Source: a virus. Taken from it: a stretch of 21,610 bases of DNA. The stretch spans positions 1 through 21,610 of the IMG/VR virus record IMGVR_UViG_3300025128_000400; one strand, given 5' to 3'. A program made the position numbers and the translations under genes. This document shows positions 6,365 to 12,664 of the stretch, piece by piece. A model generated the notes under the pieces. That model was not told the DNA's origin. It ran no database searches and saw only the letters and a program-made list of their open reading frames with translations. How positions within the stretch are numbered: the first letter of the stretch is position 1; each line of letters starts with the position of its first letter.

Positions 6365-6640
6365 ATGACACAACATGAATGTTCTTGTGGCGACAAAGAG
6401 ATTAATCACGCGCATGATTTTCCAGAGTTAGGTTGTATTTGTTTAACTTGCAATAAGAACTCTTCTGAGTTTGAAGGTTCAGTGCTAGTTATGTATGATG
6501 AAGAAGTTGTTCATAATCTTAAAAGAATGATACCTCTTATAGAAAGTATGAAAACATCATTTGACCATGTAAGAGGTGATGTTGAAGCTCGTGAGATAAT
6601 GACTGAAACTTTAAAACGAGCAATAGAATTACTTAAATAA
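6365..6640 (+). CDS. Small Cys-rich protein, possible zinc binder
   Basis: A 91-residue protein with Cys and His clustered in the first 30 residues: H4, C7, C9, H16, H18, then CICLTC at about 24-29. This arrangement suggests a small zinc-binding fold. The rest (from residue 38) is helical, with a LKRMIPLIESMKTSF stretch and a terminal TETLKRAIELLK helix. The ATG follows AGGAGAG. Function unknown. Candidate RNA structures lie on both sides. Confidence 0.7.
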   Translation: MTQHECSCGDKEINHAHDFPELGCICLTCNKNSSEFEGSVLVMYDEEVVHNLKRMIPLIESMKTSFDHVRGDVEAREIMTETLKRAIELLK

Positions 6641-6750
6641 TTTGAGTGTACTTTGGTGGTAGCGCGTAACCAACTGTCGAGAAACGGTTCCCCACATTGC
6701 GCAGGGTCATGTACCGAATTTATGATGGGATAAGGTCGAAGACACTCAAA
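6641..6750 (+). ncRNA. Structured region 3: 110-nt element closed by 9-bp stem
   Basis: TTTGAGTGT (6641-6649) pairs perfectly with ACACTCAAA (6742-6750), enclosing about 90 bases. Inside, AACTGT/ACGGTT (6672-6677 with 6684-6689, one G.U) is a hairpin nested in GCGCG/TGCGC (6662-6666 with 6698-6702, one G.U), and TCAT/ATGA (6707-6710 with 6722-6725) may form another. I count 47% GC here, well above the surrounding coding DNA. No open frame or tRNA cloverleaf fits. The element starts right after the stop codon of the previous gene. Confidence 0.5.
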
Positions 6751-6910
6751 GATTTTAAAAAGGTGCTATCGTAGCAAGCCACTACCTTGTAATCAAAATG
6801 TGGCTCTAGAATTATGGGCATTGTTATCTTATACCTACAACTACAATAGAGTGTAAGAAGTGGACTCCGCATCGTCCTTACTTCATAGCAATGCCCTATC
6901 TTTTTTAACA
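6751..6910 (+). ncRNA. Structured region 4: tandem hairpins/pseudoknots ending in a T-run
   Basis: In the 5' part AAGGT (6760-6764) can pair with ACCTT (6784-6788), which sits in the loop of AGCCAC/GTGGCT (6777-6782 with 6800-6805), with hairpin GCTA-TCG-TAGC (6765-6775) in between. In the 3' part GGGCATTGTTAT (6816-6827) pairs with ATAGCAATGCCC (6885-6896), 12 bp with one G.U, and stacks on GAAGTGGAC with GTCC-TT-ACTTC (6857-6865, 6874-6884). The 12-bp stem is followed by TATC and six T, so the end may act as a terminator. No gene is seen. Confidence 0.5.
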
Positions 6911-6929
6911 CATACAAAAGGATTTAATC

Positions 6930-7466
6930 ATGAAAAAACAAAGATATAAAGCATCAACTAATTTAAATGTTGGAACAATGGTACAAGGTATGATTGGAGA
7001 AAACAATGTGGCTAATCTATTTCTTACAAATGGATATATAGTTACTAGACCAGATGTAGACTTAGGTGTAGATATGGTTGTTTGTAAACCTAAAAAATGG
7101 GGTAAGAAAATGTTAATGAAAAATTGGATTAGTATACAAGTAAAGTACAATACAAGAATTTCAGAAACAACATTTGGTACATCATTGCGTGTAAAAGTAA
7201 CTCCAAATAGTTGTGATTATGTTGCTATACCTTTAGACAAAGGAGTAACAAACATACATTATCATCATAATAAAGTTATATTCTTCCCTCAACCTTCAAA
7301 GTTAAAAGGTAAAGAGTATCTTAGAGAATTTGCTTTTGAAGATGTTAAAGTAGCAAAGAATAATGGATTGGTTTATAAAGATTGTTACGGAGATTCACAA
7401 GTTTCTTATAGAAATCAACATAAACGAAGATGGGCAAAGAATTTTTATGAATTGCCTACAACTTAA
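6930..7466 (+). CDS. PD-(D/E)XK-type endonuclease, small
   Basis: A 178-residue protein with the layout of a small PD-(D/E)XK nuclease: an N-terminal helix with E24 (MIGENNVANLFL), then GVDMVV with D48, then ISIQVKYN with Q70 and K72, the Q-x-K variant of the E-x-K motif. This order is shared by archaeal-type Holliday-junction resolvase-like and restriction-like phage nucleases. The C-terminal part is basic (QHKRRWAKNF). It could process DNA ends, resolve branches, or attack host DNA. The ATG is preceded by AAAAGGATTTAATC. A RuvC-like resolvase is also encoded later, so this one may not be the main resolvase. Confidence 0.72.
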   Translation: MKKQRYKASTNLNVGTMVQGMIGENNVANLFLTNGYIVTRPDVDLGVDMVVCKPKKWGKKMLMKNWISIQVKYNTRISETTFGTSLRVKVTPNSCDYVAIPLDKGVTNIHYHHNKVIFFPQPSKLKGKEYLREFAFEDVKVAKNNGLVYKDCYGDSQVSYRNQHKRRWAKNFYELPTT

Positions 7467-7480
7467 AACAAGGAGTAACA

Positions 7481-7585
7481 ATGGATACAATAGTAGGAAT
7501 TATTATAGCAATCGCATACATATACGGATTGTATCAAACAGTAACAGGAGATAAGGAAAAATCAGATGTTGAAAATGTTGAATAA
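7481..7585 (+). CDS. Short single-span membrane protein
   Basis: A 34-residue protein: MDTIVGIIIAIAYIYG is a hydrophobic stretch long enough for one membrane span, followed by a charged tail (GDKEKSDVENVE). A strong AAGGAG precedes the ATG and the gene fits tightly between neighbours, overlapping the next start by 20 bases. The function is unknown; tiny early membrane proteins of phages often act in host takeover or superinfection exclusion, but this is inference. Confidence 0.6.
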   Translation: MDTIVGIIIAIAYIYGLYQTVTGDKEKSDVENVE

Positions 7586-7745
7586 AGTAAATAAAAAAGA
7601 AGTAGATGATGCTTTTGATTATTTTATGGACACAGGAAGATTAGAAGAATTAAAAGAAGATGATGTCTATTATATCAAAGCATTGTTAAAGTATGTAGCA
7701 AATATACATAATACTAAATTAATATTCTCAGAGGAGGAAAAGTAA
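7566..7745 (+). CDS. Small acidic protein
   Basis: A 59-residue protein from ATG 7566, with a possible internal start at 7575. It is acidic and helical: after a basic N-terminus (MLKMLNKVNKKE) it has a D/E-rich middle and a K-A-L-L-K-Y-V-A-N-I-H segment. The stop codon overlaps the next start (TAATG at 7743-7747), and its end carries the GAGGAGG ribosome-binding site of that gene. Function unknown. Confidence 0.6.
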   Translation: MLKMLNKVNKKEVDDAFDYFMDTGRLEELKEDDVYYIKALLKYVANIHNTKLIFSEEEK

Positions 7746-8269
7746 TGATAGCAGTAACAAGTAAAAAAGCATACAAAGAGATTAATGAAGAAGGCGTTCT
7801 TAAGACACAAAAAGATAAAATTATGTACGTTATACGTTCACATTATGATATACATAGAAAAGGAATATCTAATAACGAGATTGCAGAACTTACAGGATTT
7901 AGAATCAATGCAGTAAGTGGTAGAGTTAATGACTTAAAAAAAGATGGAGTTATTGAAACTTTTAATAAAGTAAAATGCTCTATTACTAAACGTTTGGTTA
8001 ATACAGTTGTTCCTAAAGATAACTTTTATTTCAGAGAACAATTAAATAAACTTAGATTGTTGCTTGGTGTTTACAATTACGACAAGCATACAATAACTCA
8101 AAATAGTAAAAACGAAACAACGTTAAGAGTTGGATATTGGGAAAGAATACCAAAGAATGATTTAATAAGATTGCAAGTAAATAGTCAATTGTTATTAACT
8201 CCAAATTCTTATTATGAAGAAGATTGTGGAGATAAGTTTTGGTATGTTATAGAACCTATGATAGTATGA
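7745..8269 (+). CDS. Winged helix-turn-helix protein, probable regulator
   Basis: A 174-residue protein with a winged-helix domain at about residues 22-75: an I-M-Y-V-I-R helix, then GISNNEIAELTGFRINAVSG (turn and recognition helix) and R-V-N-D-L-K-K-D-G-V-I-E, the typical end of the recognition helix and wing. Such domains bind DNA; the GLTxxEIAexTGl pattern is common in phage replication and regulator proteins. The C-terminal half has no recognised domain. A GGAGG sits just before the ATG. It could control the divergent promoters near 5590, but nothing in the sequence proves which site it binds. Confidence 0.7.
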   Translation: MIAVTSKKAYKEINEEGVLKTQKDKIMYVIRSHYDIHRKGISNNEIAELTGFRINAVSGRVNDLKKDGVIETFNKVKCSITKRLVNTVVPKDNFYFREQLNKLRLLLGVYNYDKHTITQNSKNETTLRVGYWERIPKNDLIRLQVNSQLLLTPNSYYEEDCGDKFWYVIEPMIV

Positions 8270-8512
8270 AATTGGGCCTCTCAGTTTAGCGACAAAAGAT
8301 ACTCGTAGTATCTGAGCAACACGATGAAGACTTCGTCTGAAGTGTTAAACAAAAACTTAACAGGTTCATGAGACTATAGGCTGGCGTAAGTGCGCACATC
8401 GTACGTCAGCTTATACTCAAAAGTAATGATATGTGGATAGATATGACGGTTAATGAACGCTTCATCTAGTACGAGGCCTTCACGAAGTGACTGATTTAGC
8501 CGTCTATCTGTT
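8270..8512 (+). ncRNA. Structured region 5: large pseudoknotted RNA candidate
   Basis: A gap of about 290 bases without a gene holds the strongest RNA fold here. (a) GTTTAGC/GTTAAAC (8284-8290 with 8344-8350) encloses AGATACT-CGT-AGTATCT (8297-8313) and AGAC-TTC-GTCT (8328-8338). (b) TATAGGCTGGCGTA/TACGTCAGCTTATA (8375-8388 with 8402-8415) is 14 bp with two G.U pairs, extended by TGAG/CTCA across a 2-base bulge. (c) 8436-8453 pairs with 8496-8512, about 17 bp with one bulge and three G.U. (d) GGGCCTC (8274-8280) pairs with GAGGCCT (8473-8479) inside the loop of (c), forming a pseudoknot, between hairpins TGAA/TTCA and TCAC/GTGA. GC is 43% over 8369-8512. Confidence 0.6.
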
Positions 8513-8539
8513 GACTATAAGTATTGATATTATTAAATT
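8511..8539 (+). promoter_or_regulatory. Candidate promoter for the recombination genes
   Basis: TTGACT (8511-8516, 5 of 6 consensus) and TAAATT (8534-8539, 4 of 6) are 17 bases apart, directly after structured region 5. Transcription would begin near 8546, just before the AAGGAG of the gene at 8564. The match is fair; AT-rich context makes chance hits common. Confidence 0.35.
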
Positions 8540-8563
8540 TAGAATACATATAAGGAGAGATAT

Positions 8564-9295
8564 ATGGATGTTATTAAAGTATATACAGACTACCTTGCTC
8601 ATGTAAACAATGAAAGAAATGCAGAAAGAGAAGACGAAGAATTTCATGCATCTTCTTCTGGTAGTTGTTTTAGAAAACAAATGTATGGATTTTTTGGATA
8701 CGATTCAAAAGAACTAGATGATAAATCATTAAGATTATTAAGACTTGGTACTATTGTACATTCAGATTTTGAAAAAGCAATGTCTATGTACGAAGATAAT
8801 AATCCTCAAGAAGAAATTCATATTGAAAAAAAAGTAAGTATACCTAGATTAAATTTAGTTGGAACGTTTGATTTGGGAACACACTATGGTAACACTTTTA
8901 GTATTTATGATTACAAAACAGTAGCTGCTTACAAATGGACAACTAAGTTTGGTCGTAAACACAACAGAGTACCAACAACAGACAAAAACTATAAGTTACA
9001 ATTAGGTACTTATGGTCTTGCAATCAAAGAAGATAATAAAGATACTATAGTAAAACTTTTTCTATTATGGTATAACAAAAATACATCTATGATGCGAGAA
9101 CAAATTGTGGATAGTAGTTACATATCACAGGCAGAAGAATATTGGCTTGAAGTAAATACAATATTAAAAGAACATGGAGAAGATTTTGAACAATCTGATA
9201 TGTTAGAGCCTGGAATATCTTATGGAGTTCCTTTTGAAGATTGGGAATGTAGATATTGTCAATATAGTGACATCTGTCCAACACCAATAAAATAA
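8564..9295 (+). CDS. Cas4/RecB-like PD-(D/E)XK nuclease with probable Fe-S cluster
   Basis: A 243-residue exonuclease-like protein. The nuclease residues appear in order: H66 (GTIVHSDFE), D103 (VGTFDLG), D116 and K118 (YDYKT), and Q146 in YKLQLGTYG. One Cys near the N-terminus (C35 in SGSCFRKQ) and three at the C-terminus (C229, C232, C238 in CRYCQYSDIC) match the four Cys that hold a 4Fe-4S cluster in Cas4, AddB and related nucleases. Such enzymes resect double-stranded ends to single strands. It is followed directly by the annealing protein, forming an exonuclease/annealase pair as in phage recombination systems. Strong AAGGAG before the start. No CRISPR array or cas gene is nearby, so it is not a CRISPR Cas4. 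Confidence 0.87.
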   Translation: MDVIKVYTDYLAHVNNERNAEREDEEFHASSSGSCFRKQMYGFFGYDSKELDDKSLRLLRLGTIVHSDFEKAMSMYEDNNPQEEIHIEKKVSIPRLNLVGTFDLGTHYGNTFSIYDYKTVAAYKWTTKFGRKHNRVPTTDKNYKLQLGTYGLAIKEDNKDTIVKLFLLWYNKNTSMMREQIVDSSYISQAEEYWLEVNTILKEHGEDFEQSDMLEPGISYGVPFEDWECRYCQYSDICPTPIK

Positions 9296-9309
9296 ACACA
9301 AGGATAACA

Positions 9310-9936
9310 ATGAAAAACAATACACCTATTGTTGTAGATGAGTCTATGCTTACTGCAACAGATGAAATAAGAAAATCAATAACAGTCAAGCATAAGAAAG
9401 TTTCTTTTATAAAAACTCCTAAACCTTATATTAAACAAAAGGCTGGAATGGATTATGTAGAATATTCTTATATGAGAGATATTGCAGATAAAGAATTTGC
9501 AGGTTGGTCTTGGGAAATTATATCAACAGAAATGTTAGGTAGTGCAGCTTATGTAGTGCATGGTAGATTAAAATGGTACGATGAAGGTATTTGGAGAACA
9601 GGAGATATGGTAGCTGCTCATAGAATACAAACTAAAAGAGGGACCGGAGAATTTGTTGATATTGGTAACGATGTTAAAGCAGCCAATACAGATGCTATTA
9701 AAAAAGCATTTAATATGTATATGAATATTGCAGATGATGTTTACAGAAATCAAATAGAGGATATGGAGTTATCTGATGAAGAGAAGAATGATATACTTGT
9801 TCTTGCATCTGAAATAAGTGAAGAAAAGATGAGTAGCATACATATACTTATTAATAAAGGAGAACTAAACAAAGCAAACTACAAAGGTTCAATAAATAAA
9901 CTACAAAGAGAGATAGATAATGAGAAAAATAAATAA
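9310..9936 (+). CDS. Rad52-like single-strand annealing protein
   Basis: A 208-residue protein in which residues about 35-140 resemble Rad52/Rad22-type annealing proteins: a Y-V-E-Y-S-Y-M-R-D-I-A-D segment, F-A-G-W-S-W-E-I, then a beta-rich G-R-L-K-W-Y-D-E-G-I-W-R, V-A-A-H-R-I, and the signature V-D-I-G-N-D-V-K-A-A-N-T-D-A-I-K-K-A-F. In this family such proteins form rings and anneal complementary single strands. The C-terminal 60 residues are charged and helical. It lies right after the nuclease that would provide single strands and is followed by two small genes and an SSB-like protein. Good confidence for the family, less for the subfamily. Confidence 0.75.
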   Translation: MKNNTPIVVDESMLTATDEIRKSITVKHKKVSFIKTPKPYIKQKAGMDYVEYSYMRDIADKEFAGWSWEIISTEMLGSAAYVVHGRLKWYDEGIWRTGDMVAAHRIQTKRGTGEFVDIGNDVKAANTDAIKKAFNMYMNIADDVYRNQIEDMELSDEEKNDILVLASEISEEKMSSIHILINKGELNKANYKGSINKLQREIDNEKNK

Positions 9937-10213
9937 TTACGGAGAAGTTCATTCACTTTTACATGAAGAAGAATGTTATACAATTGGAACTAATGACGGA
10001 AAAGAATTTAGGAGAGTGGTTTATAAAGGGACTAGACTCTTAAATGGTAAAAGTATGATGATATTTAAAACAGAAGACAATAGTCGTCTAACAATAAATC
10101 CATCATTTCATACCTTCACAATAGAAGAACAACCACTTCCTCAACCAGATGATTTAAATAGTAGAGTGGATGTTTACATACAAAATAAAATAAAAGGAAA
10201 CTATAATGGGTAA
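9920..10213 (+). CDS. Small protein, unknown
   Basis: A 97-residue protein, start overlapping the end of the annealing protein gene by 17 bases. The sequence has alternating polar and hydrophobic residues suggesting mostly beta structure (CYTIGTNDGKEFRRVVYKGT) with a charged end. No family recognised. Its place between the annealing protein and the SSB-like gene suggests a role in recombination or replication. Confidence 0.65.
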   Translation: MRKINNYGEVHSLLHEEECYTIGTNDGKEFRRVVYKGTRLLNGKSMMIFKTEDNSRLTINPSFHTFTIEEQPLPQPDDLNSRVDVYIQNKIKGNYNG

Positions 10214-10475
10214 ACTTAAACAATCAGACCTTGACAGATTAAAAGAAGAAGGACTTCTTTCTGAGTCTGCTGAGAAAGCATTGAAGAAAACAAATTCTGT
10301 ATCAAAGAAAACCACTGCACCTAAGAGATTTATAAAGACAAAGAACGGAACATTTGTTTCACCTAGTCTTTATTTTCGTGGAGGTAGAGGACTTGAAGCA
10401 TCTGAAGAGATGTTAAAGTTTCAATCAGAATACGACAAACTAGTAAATAAATACACAACAACTAATAATAAATAA
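10206..10475 (+). CDS. Small basic protein, unknown
   Basis: An 89-residue Lys-rich protein, overlapping the previous gene by 8 bases, with AAAGGA before its start. The middle has VSKKTTAPKRFIKTKNGTF, a flexible basic linker, followed by SPSLYFRGGRGLEASEEML and a helical end. It may bind nucleic acid or a partner protein. No family recognised. Confidence 0.65.
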   Translation: MGKLKQSDLDRLKEEGLLSESAEKALKKTNSVSKKTTAPKRFIKTKNGTFVSPSLYFRGGRGLEASEEMLKFQSEYDKLVNKYTTTNNK

Positions 10476-10485
10476 GGAGAAAGTA

Positions 10486-11115
10486 ATGGCAAAAGCAATA
10501 GAAGCTGAGTTTGACCCATCTGCGCAAGTAGCATTTGTTCCTGTAGAAGAAGGTACATACCCTGCTCACATAACTGAATTGACGACCAAAGAAGTAAACA
10601 CAAGAGCAGGTCAAGCAATCATTGTTAATATGTCTTATACTCTAGCTGACGAAGCTGCTGAGGTTGAACAACCTTTGTACGAGATGGATGGATATAAGCA
10701 TAGATTAGATGTTAATGGTAGAAAGATACCTATTCTTAAAGATGGAGAACAAGAATACATACTAGGAACACATCTTCCAAAGAAAAAATTCTATGATAAT
10801 GGTTTCTTTGTATTTACTACTACAGAATCTGCTAATAAGAACAGTAGATACTTTAAGTTACTTGAATCATTAGGAATAGAACTTGAAGAAAACGATAGAG
10901 GTATTAAGAAACTTGTTCTTGTAGAAGATGAAGACGTAATAGGATTGCCTGTTTACGTTAAATTAGAAACACATTCTTATGTAACTAGAGACACTAAAGA
11001 CCTACCTCCTCATGAACAGGAGACTAGAACAGTCTTAAAAGCAAAAGAAGTTACATTGTGGGAAGGTGGAGAAAAGATAAGTCTAGAAGAACTTGAAGAT
11101 GACGTTCCTTTCTAA
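10486..11115 (+). CDS. Single-stranded DNA-binding-like protein
   Basis: A 209-residue protein with the pattern seen in phage SSB-like proteins: a beta-rich N-terminal half (VEEGTYPAHITELTTKEV, then QAIIVNMSYTLAD), a middle region with G-F-F-V-F-T, and a C-terminal part ending in an acidic tail with hydrophobic tip (EELEDDVPF). The tail closely resembles the DDDIPF tail by which bacterial SSB recruits partners. It would coat single strands during replication and recombination. The family name DUF669 fits by memory but was not tested. Preceded by a strong AAGGAG; the structured region 6 follows its stop codon. Confidence 0.72.
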   Translation: MAKAIEAEFDPSAQVAFVPVEEGTYPAHITELTTKEVNTRAGQAIIVNMSYTLADEAAEVEQPLYEMDGYKHRLDVNGRKIPILKDGEQEYILGTHLPKKKFYDNGFFVFTTTESANKNSRYFKLLESLGIELEENDRGIKKLVLVEDEDVIGLPVYVKLETHSYVTRDTKDLPPHEQETRTVLKAKEVTLWEGGEKISLEELEDDVPF

Positions 11116-11127
11116 CAAATAAAAAAA

Positions 11128-11245
11128 TGCCAAGAGATATTGTTTGGAATAACTAACTTATTCTAAGTAATTTTGAGACGAGGGTGGTGTGTATCCAACC
11201 CGTATACTCTCCATATATACTCGTCTCTCTCTCGGCATCACCCTC
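11128..11245 (+). ncRNA. Structured region 6: compact multi-stem pseudoknot
   Basis: Stems: A, TGCCAAGAGA/TCTCTCGGCA (11128-11137 with 11228-11237, one A.C mismatch); hairpin TGGAATAA/TTATTCTA (11145-11152 with 11158-11165); B, GAGACGAG/CTCGTCTC (11175-11182 with 11220-11227); D, GTGTAT/GTATAC (11189-11194 with 11202-11207, two G.U); C, GAGGGTGGTG/CATCACCCTC (11180-11189 with 11236-11245, one G.U). B and A 3' strands are adjacent with no gap. C crosses both; its core GGTGG/TCACC (11183-11187 with 11238-11242) is compatible with A, B and D at once, while the full 10-bp C competes. GC is 52% over 11175-11245. It ends nine bases before the GGAGAG of the next gene. Confidence 0.6.
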
Positions 11246-11263
11246 AAATGATAAGGAGAGACA

Positions 11264-11515
11264 ATGAAAGAATCAAGCGCAGTAATAAAACTAACACAAT
11301 CTGAAATAACTCATACTATAATGGCATTGGTTATGGCTAAACAAGCATCTGCTAATTTAGGTATTGAGTATTATGAAAAAATGTTTAATAGTCTTTGGAA
11401 AGATTTTGAAAAGATTAAAAACAGTATAATAGAAGGAGAGAAGAAAATTGAAACCAATAACAAAATGGGAGAAAAAACTAGAAGCAATCCACAAACTTGC
11501 GAAGTCTGCGATTAA
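11264..11515 (+). CDS. Small protein, unknown, downstream of structured region 6
   Basis: An 83-residue helical protein (ITHTIMALVMAKQASANLG segment) with a charged C-terminus that ends in C-E-V-C-D. The ATG follows AAGGAGAGACA. The last 68 bases overlap the TTG-started gene in another frame, an unusually long overlap, so the end of this protein may be little constrained. Function unknown. Confidence 0.6.
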   Translation: MKESSAVIKLTQSEITHTIMALVMAKQASANLGIEYYEKMFNSLWKDFEKIKNSIIEGEKKIETNNKMGEKTRSNPQTCEVCD

Positions 11516-11729
11516 TAATAAAATAAACTGGAAACCATCTAAGGGTTTACTTTATATAAAAGATGTTCCTGTTGGAGAACTTGTTAAAGTTAATAAACAA
11601 ACAGCAATAATAGTAGAACATACAGAAGTATCAACAGTAGTTCATTGTGTAGAATATGAATCTGAAGATAAACAATTTTATTTAGGTAGACATAGGTGGG
11701 CAAATGCAACGGAGGTAAAAACATTATGA
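11448..11729 (+). CDS. Small protein, TTG start, probable beta-barrel
   Basis: A 93-residue protein beginning with TTG after AAGGAGAGAAGAAAA, which decides the start. Residues about 30-90 look beta-rich (LLYIKDVPVGELVKVNKQTA), as in SH3-like small barrels, ending with G-R-H-R-W-A-N-A-T-E-V. The stop codon overlaps the next start (ATGA at 11726-11729). Function unknown. Confidence 0.6.
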   Translation: MKPITKWEKKLEAIHKLAKSAINNKINWKPSKGLLYIKDVPVGELVKVNKQTAIIVEHTEVSTVVHCVEYESEDKQFYLGRHRWANATEVKTL

Positions 11730-11908
11730 ATCAAGTAACATCAATAGAACAAGAACTAAGAATAAAAATAGAATCATATGAACACAATTTAAAAAATATT
11801 AAATATATATTATCTTCAAAAGATGTAAAGACACACGCTAAAATAAGAAGAATAGAATATATAATAGATTCAATTGAAAATGAGATTGGTAATGAAAAAG
11901 ATTGCTAA
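11726..11908 (+). CDS. Small coiled-coil protein
   Basis: A 60-residue protein; start at 11726 chosen because it follows CGGAGGTAAAAACATT and overlaps the previous stop. The sequence is almost entirely helical with heptad-like spacing (IEQELRIKIESYEHNLKNI). Function unknown. Confidence 0.55.
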   Translation: MNQVTSIEQELRIKIESYEHNLKNIKYILSSKDVKTHAKIRRIEYIIDSIENEIGNEKDC

Positions 11909-12140
11909 ATACAAACAAAGTGAATACGATGCCAGAAAAGCAGATGCTTATATAAAGTATTGCATTAAGTGTTTAAAATGTTGGGAAGTAACAGTTGGTT
12001 CAGCTCAACTTAATGGTAAAAAAAGAAGAATAGTTCAATACTATGAAAACTTTGTATCTTATGGTAAAGAAAAAAAAATCTGTAACAATTGTAAAGGAGA
12101 GAACAATGACCAAAATGTCATGGATAAGTTATCTATGTGA
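11892..12140 (+). CDS. Small basic zinc-ribbon protein
   Basis: Starting at ATG 11892 (an in-frame TTG at 11874 is also possible) this is an 82-residue protein with Cys in the pattern CIKCLKC near residues 25-31 and CNNC near residues 66-69, which could bind zinc as a ribbon. The spacing between the pairs holds a basic beta-rich stretch (KKRRIVQYYENFVSYGKEKK). It may bind nucleic acid. It overlaps neighbours on both sides, typical of this operon. Confidence 0.6.
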   Translation: MKKIAKYKQSEYDARKADAYIKYCIKCLKCWEVTVGSAQLNGKKRRIVQYYENFVSYGKEKKICNNCKGENNDQNVMDKLSM

Positions 12141-12333
12141 ATCTGAAAATAGAGAAGCTTTGATAGAAGAAGTTGGTGTAGAACTTGCAGATGAGTTTTT
12201 GCACGCACATTATGAAATGAGAGATAATAGAGATAACCCTGCATACAATAAATTAAATGAAATTCACGATGAAATGCAGAAGGAGGTTAAACATGAAAAA
12301 ATGTCCAGCTTGCGGATACACTCCTCTAAGTAA
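12106..12333 (+). CDS. Small acidic protein
   Basis: A 75-residue acidic protein (MTKMSWISYLCESENREALI and following), start set by AAAGGAGAGAACA. Mainly helical; EMRDNRDNPAYNKLNEIHDE in the middle. Its 3' end overlaps the next gene by about 40 bases. Function unknown. Confidence 0.55.
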   Translation: MTKMSWISYLCESENREALIEEVGVELADEFLHAHYEMRDNRDNPAYNKLNEIHDEMQKEVKHEKMSSLRIHSSK

Positions 12334-12664
12334 AGGACAAAACATAAGTTTAAAGATTAGAAACTTAATGATAGAGAGAGAAAAGAAAACAATACAATCA
12401 CTAAATAAAATTGCAAAACTAATTATTGATAATGTTCCTCAAGACGATAGAATGTCTTATTACAAGTTTTTATATGGAATCAAAAATTGCAAGGATGACG
12501 TAGTCAGACATTGCATTGAGACATATTATAAAACAAGAGCATTTCAAAGTAATAAAGGATTTGCATATTTAAGAGCAATAATACAAAATCAATTCAAGAA
12601 TAACGATAAAATACTAGAGAATGAGAGACGAAGACTTGGTTCTGTACCACCAGTAATAGATTAA
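12293..12664 (+). CDS. Small protein with N-terminal CPxC knuckle
   Basis: A 123-residue protein; the start at 12293 follows a strong AAGGAGG. It begins MKKCPACGYTPLSKGQ, a single zinc-knuckle half, then helices with a basic C-terminal part (KNNDKILENERRRLG). The region YYKTRAFQSNKGFAYLRAII is reminiscent of small replication accessory proteins, but I cannot name a family. Structured region 7 begins at its stop codon. Confidence 0.6.
   Translation: MKKCPACGYTPLSKGQNISLKIRNLMIEREKKTIQSLNKIAKLIIDNVPQDDRMSYYKFLYGIKNCKDDVVRHCIETYYKTRAFQSNKGFAYLRAIIQNQFKNNDKILENERRRLGSVPPVID

Noticed and set aside
6641-6750. Possible tRNA: a GGTGGTAG stretch near 6655-6662 looks like a D-loop
   Set aside because: No matching D-stem, anticodon arm or T-arm with GTTCRA could be laid out; the closing stem encloses about 90 bases with other pairings.
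8355-8385. Resemblance to the group I intron R element (GGTTCA...GAGACTATA)
   Set aside because: The matching S element (TAGTC-type strand) and the standard P7 are missing, the bases are used in a better 14-bp stem, and there is no interrupted gene around it.
8564-9295. CRISPR Cas4
   Set aside because: No array, Cas1 or Cas2 nearby; it lies next to an annealing protein, so a phage recombination exonuclease is a better reading.
11696-11725. Upstream start for the small coiled-coil gene (MGKCNGGKNI)
   Set aside because: ATG 11726 has GGAGG upstream and overlaps the previous stop as ATGA, the usual arrangement here.
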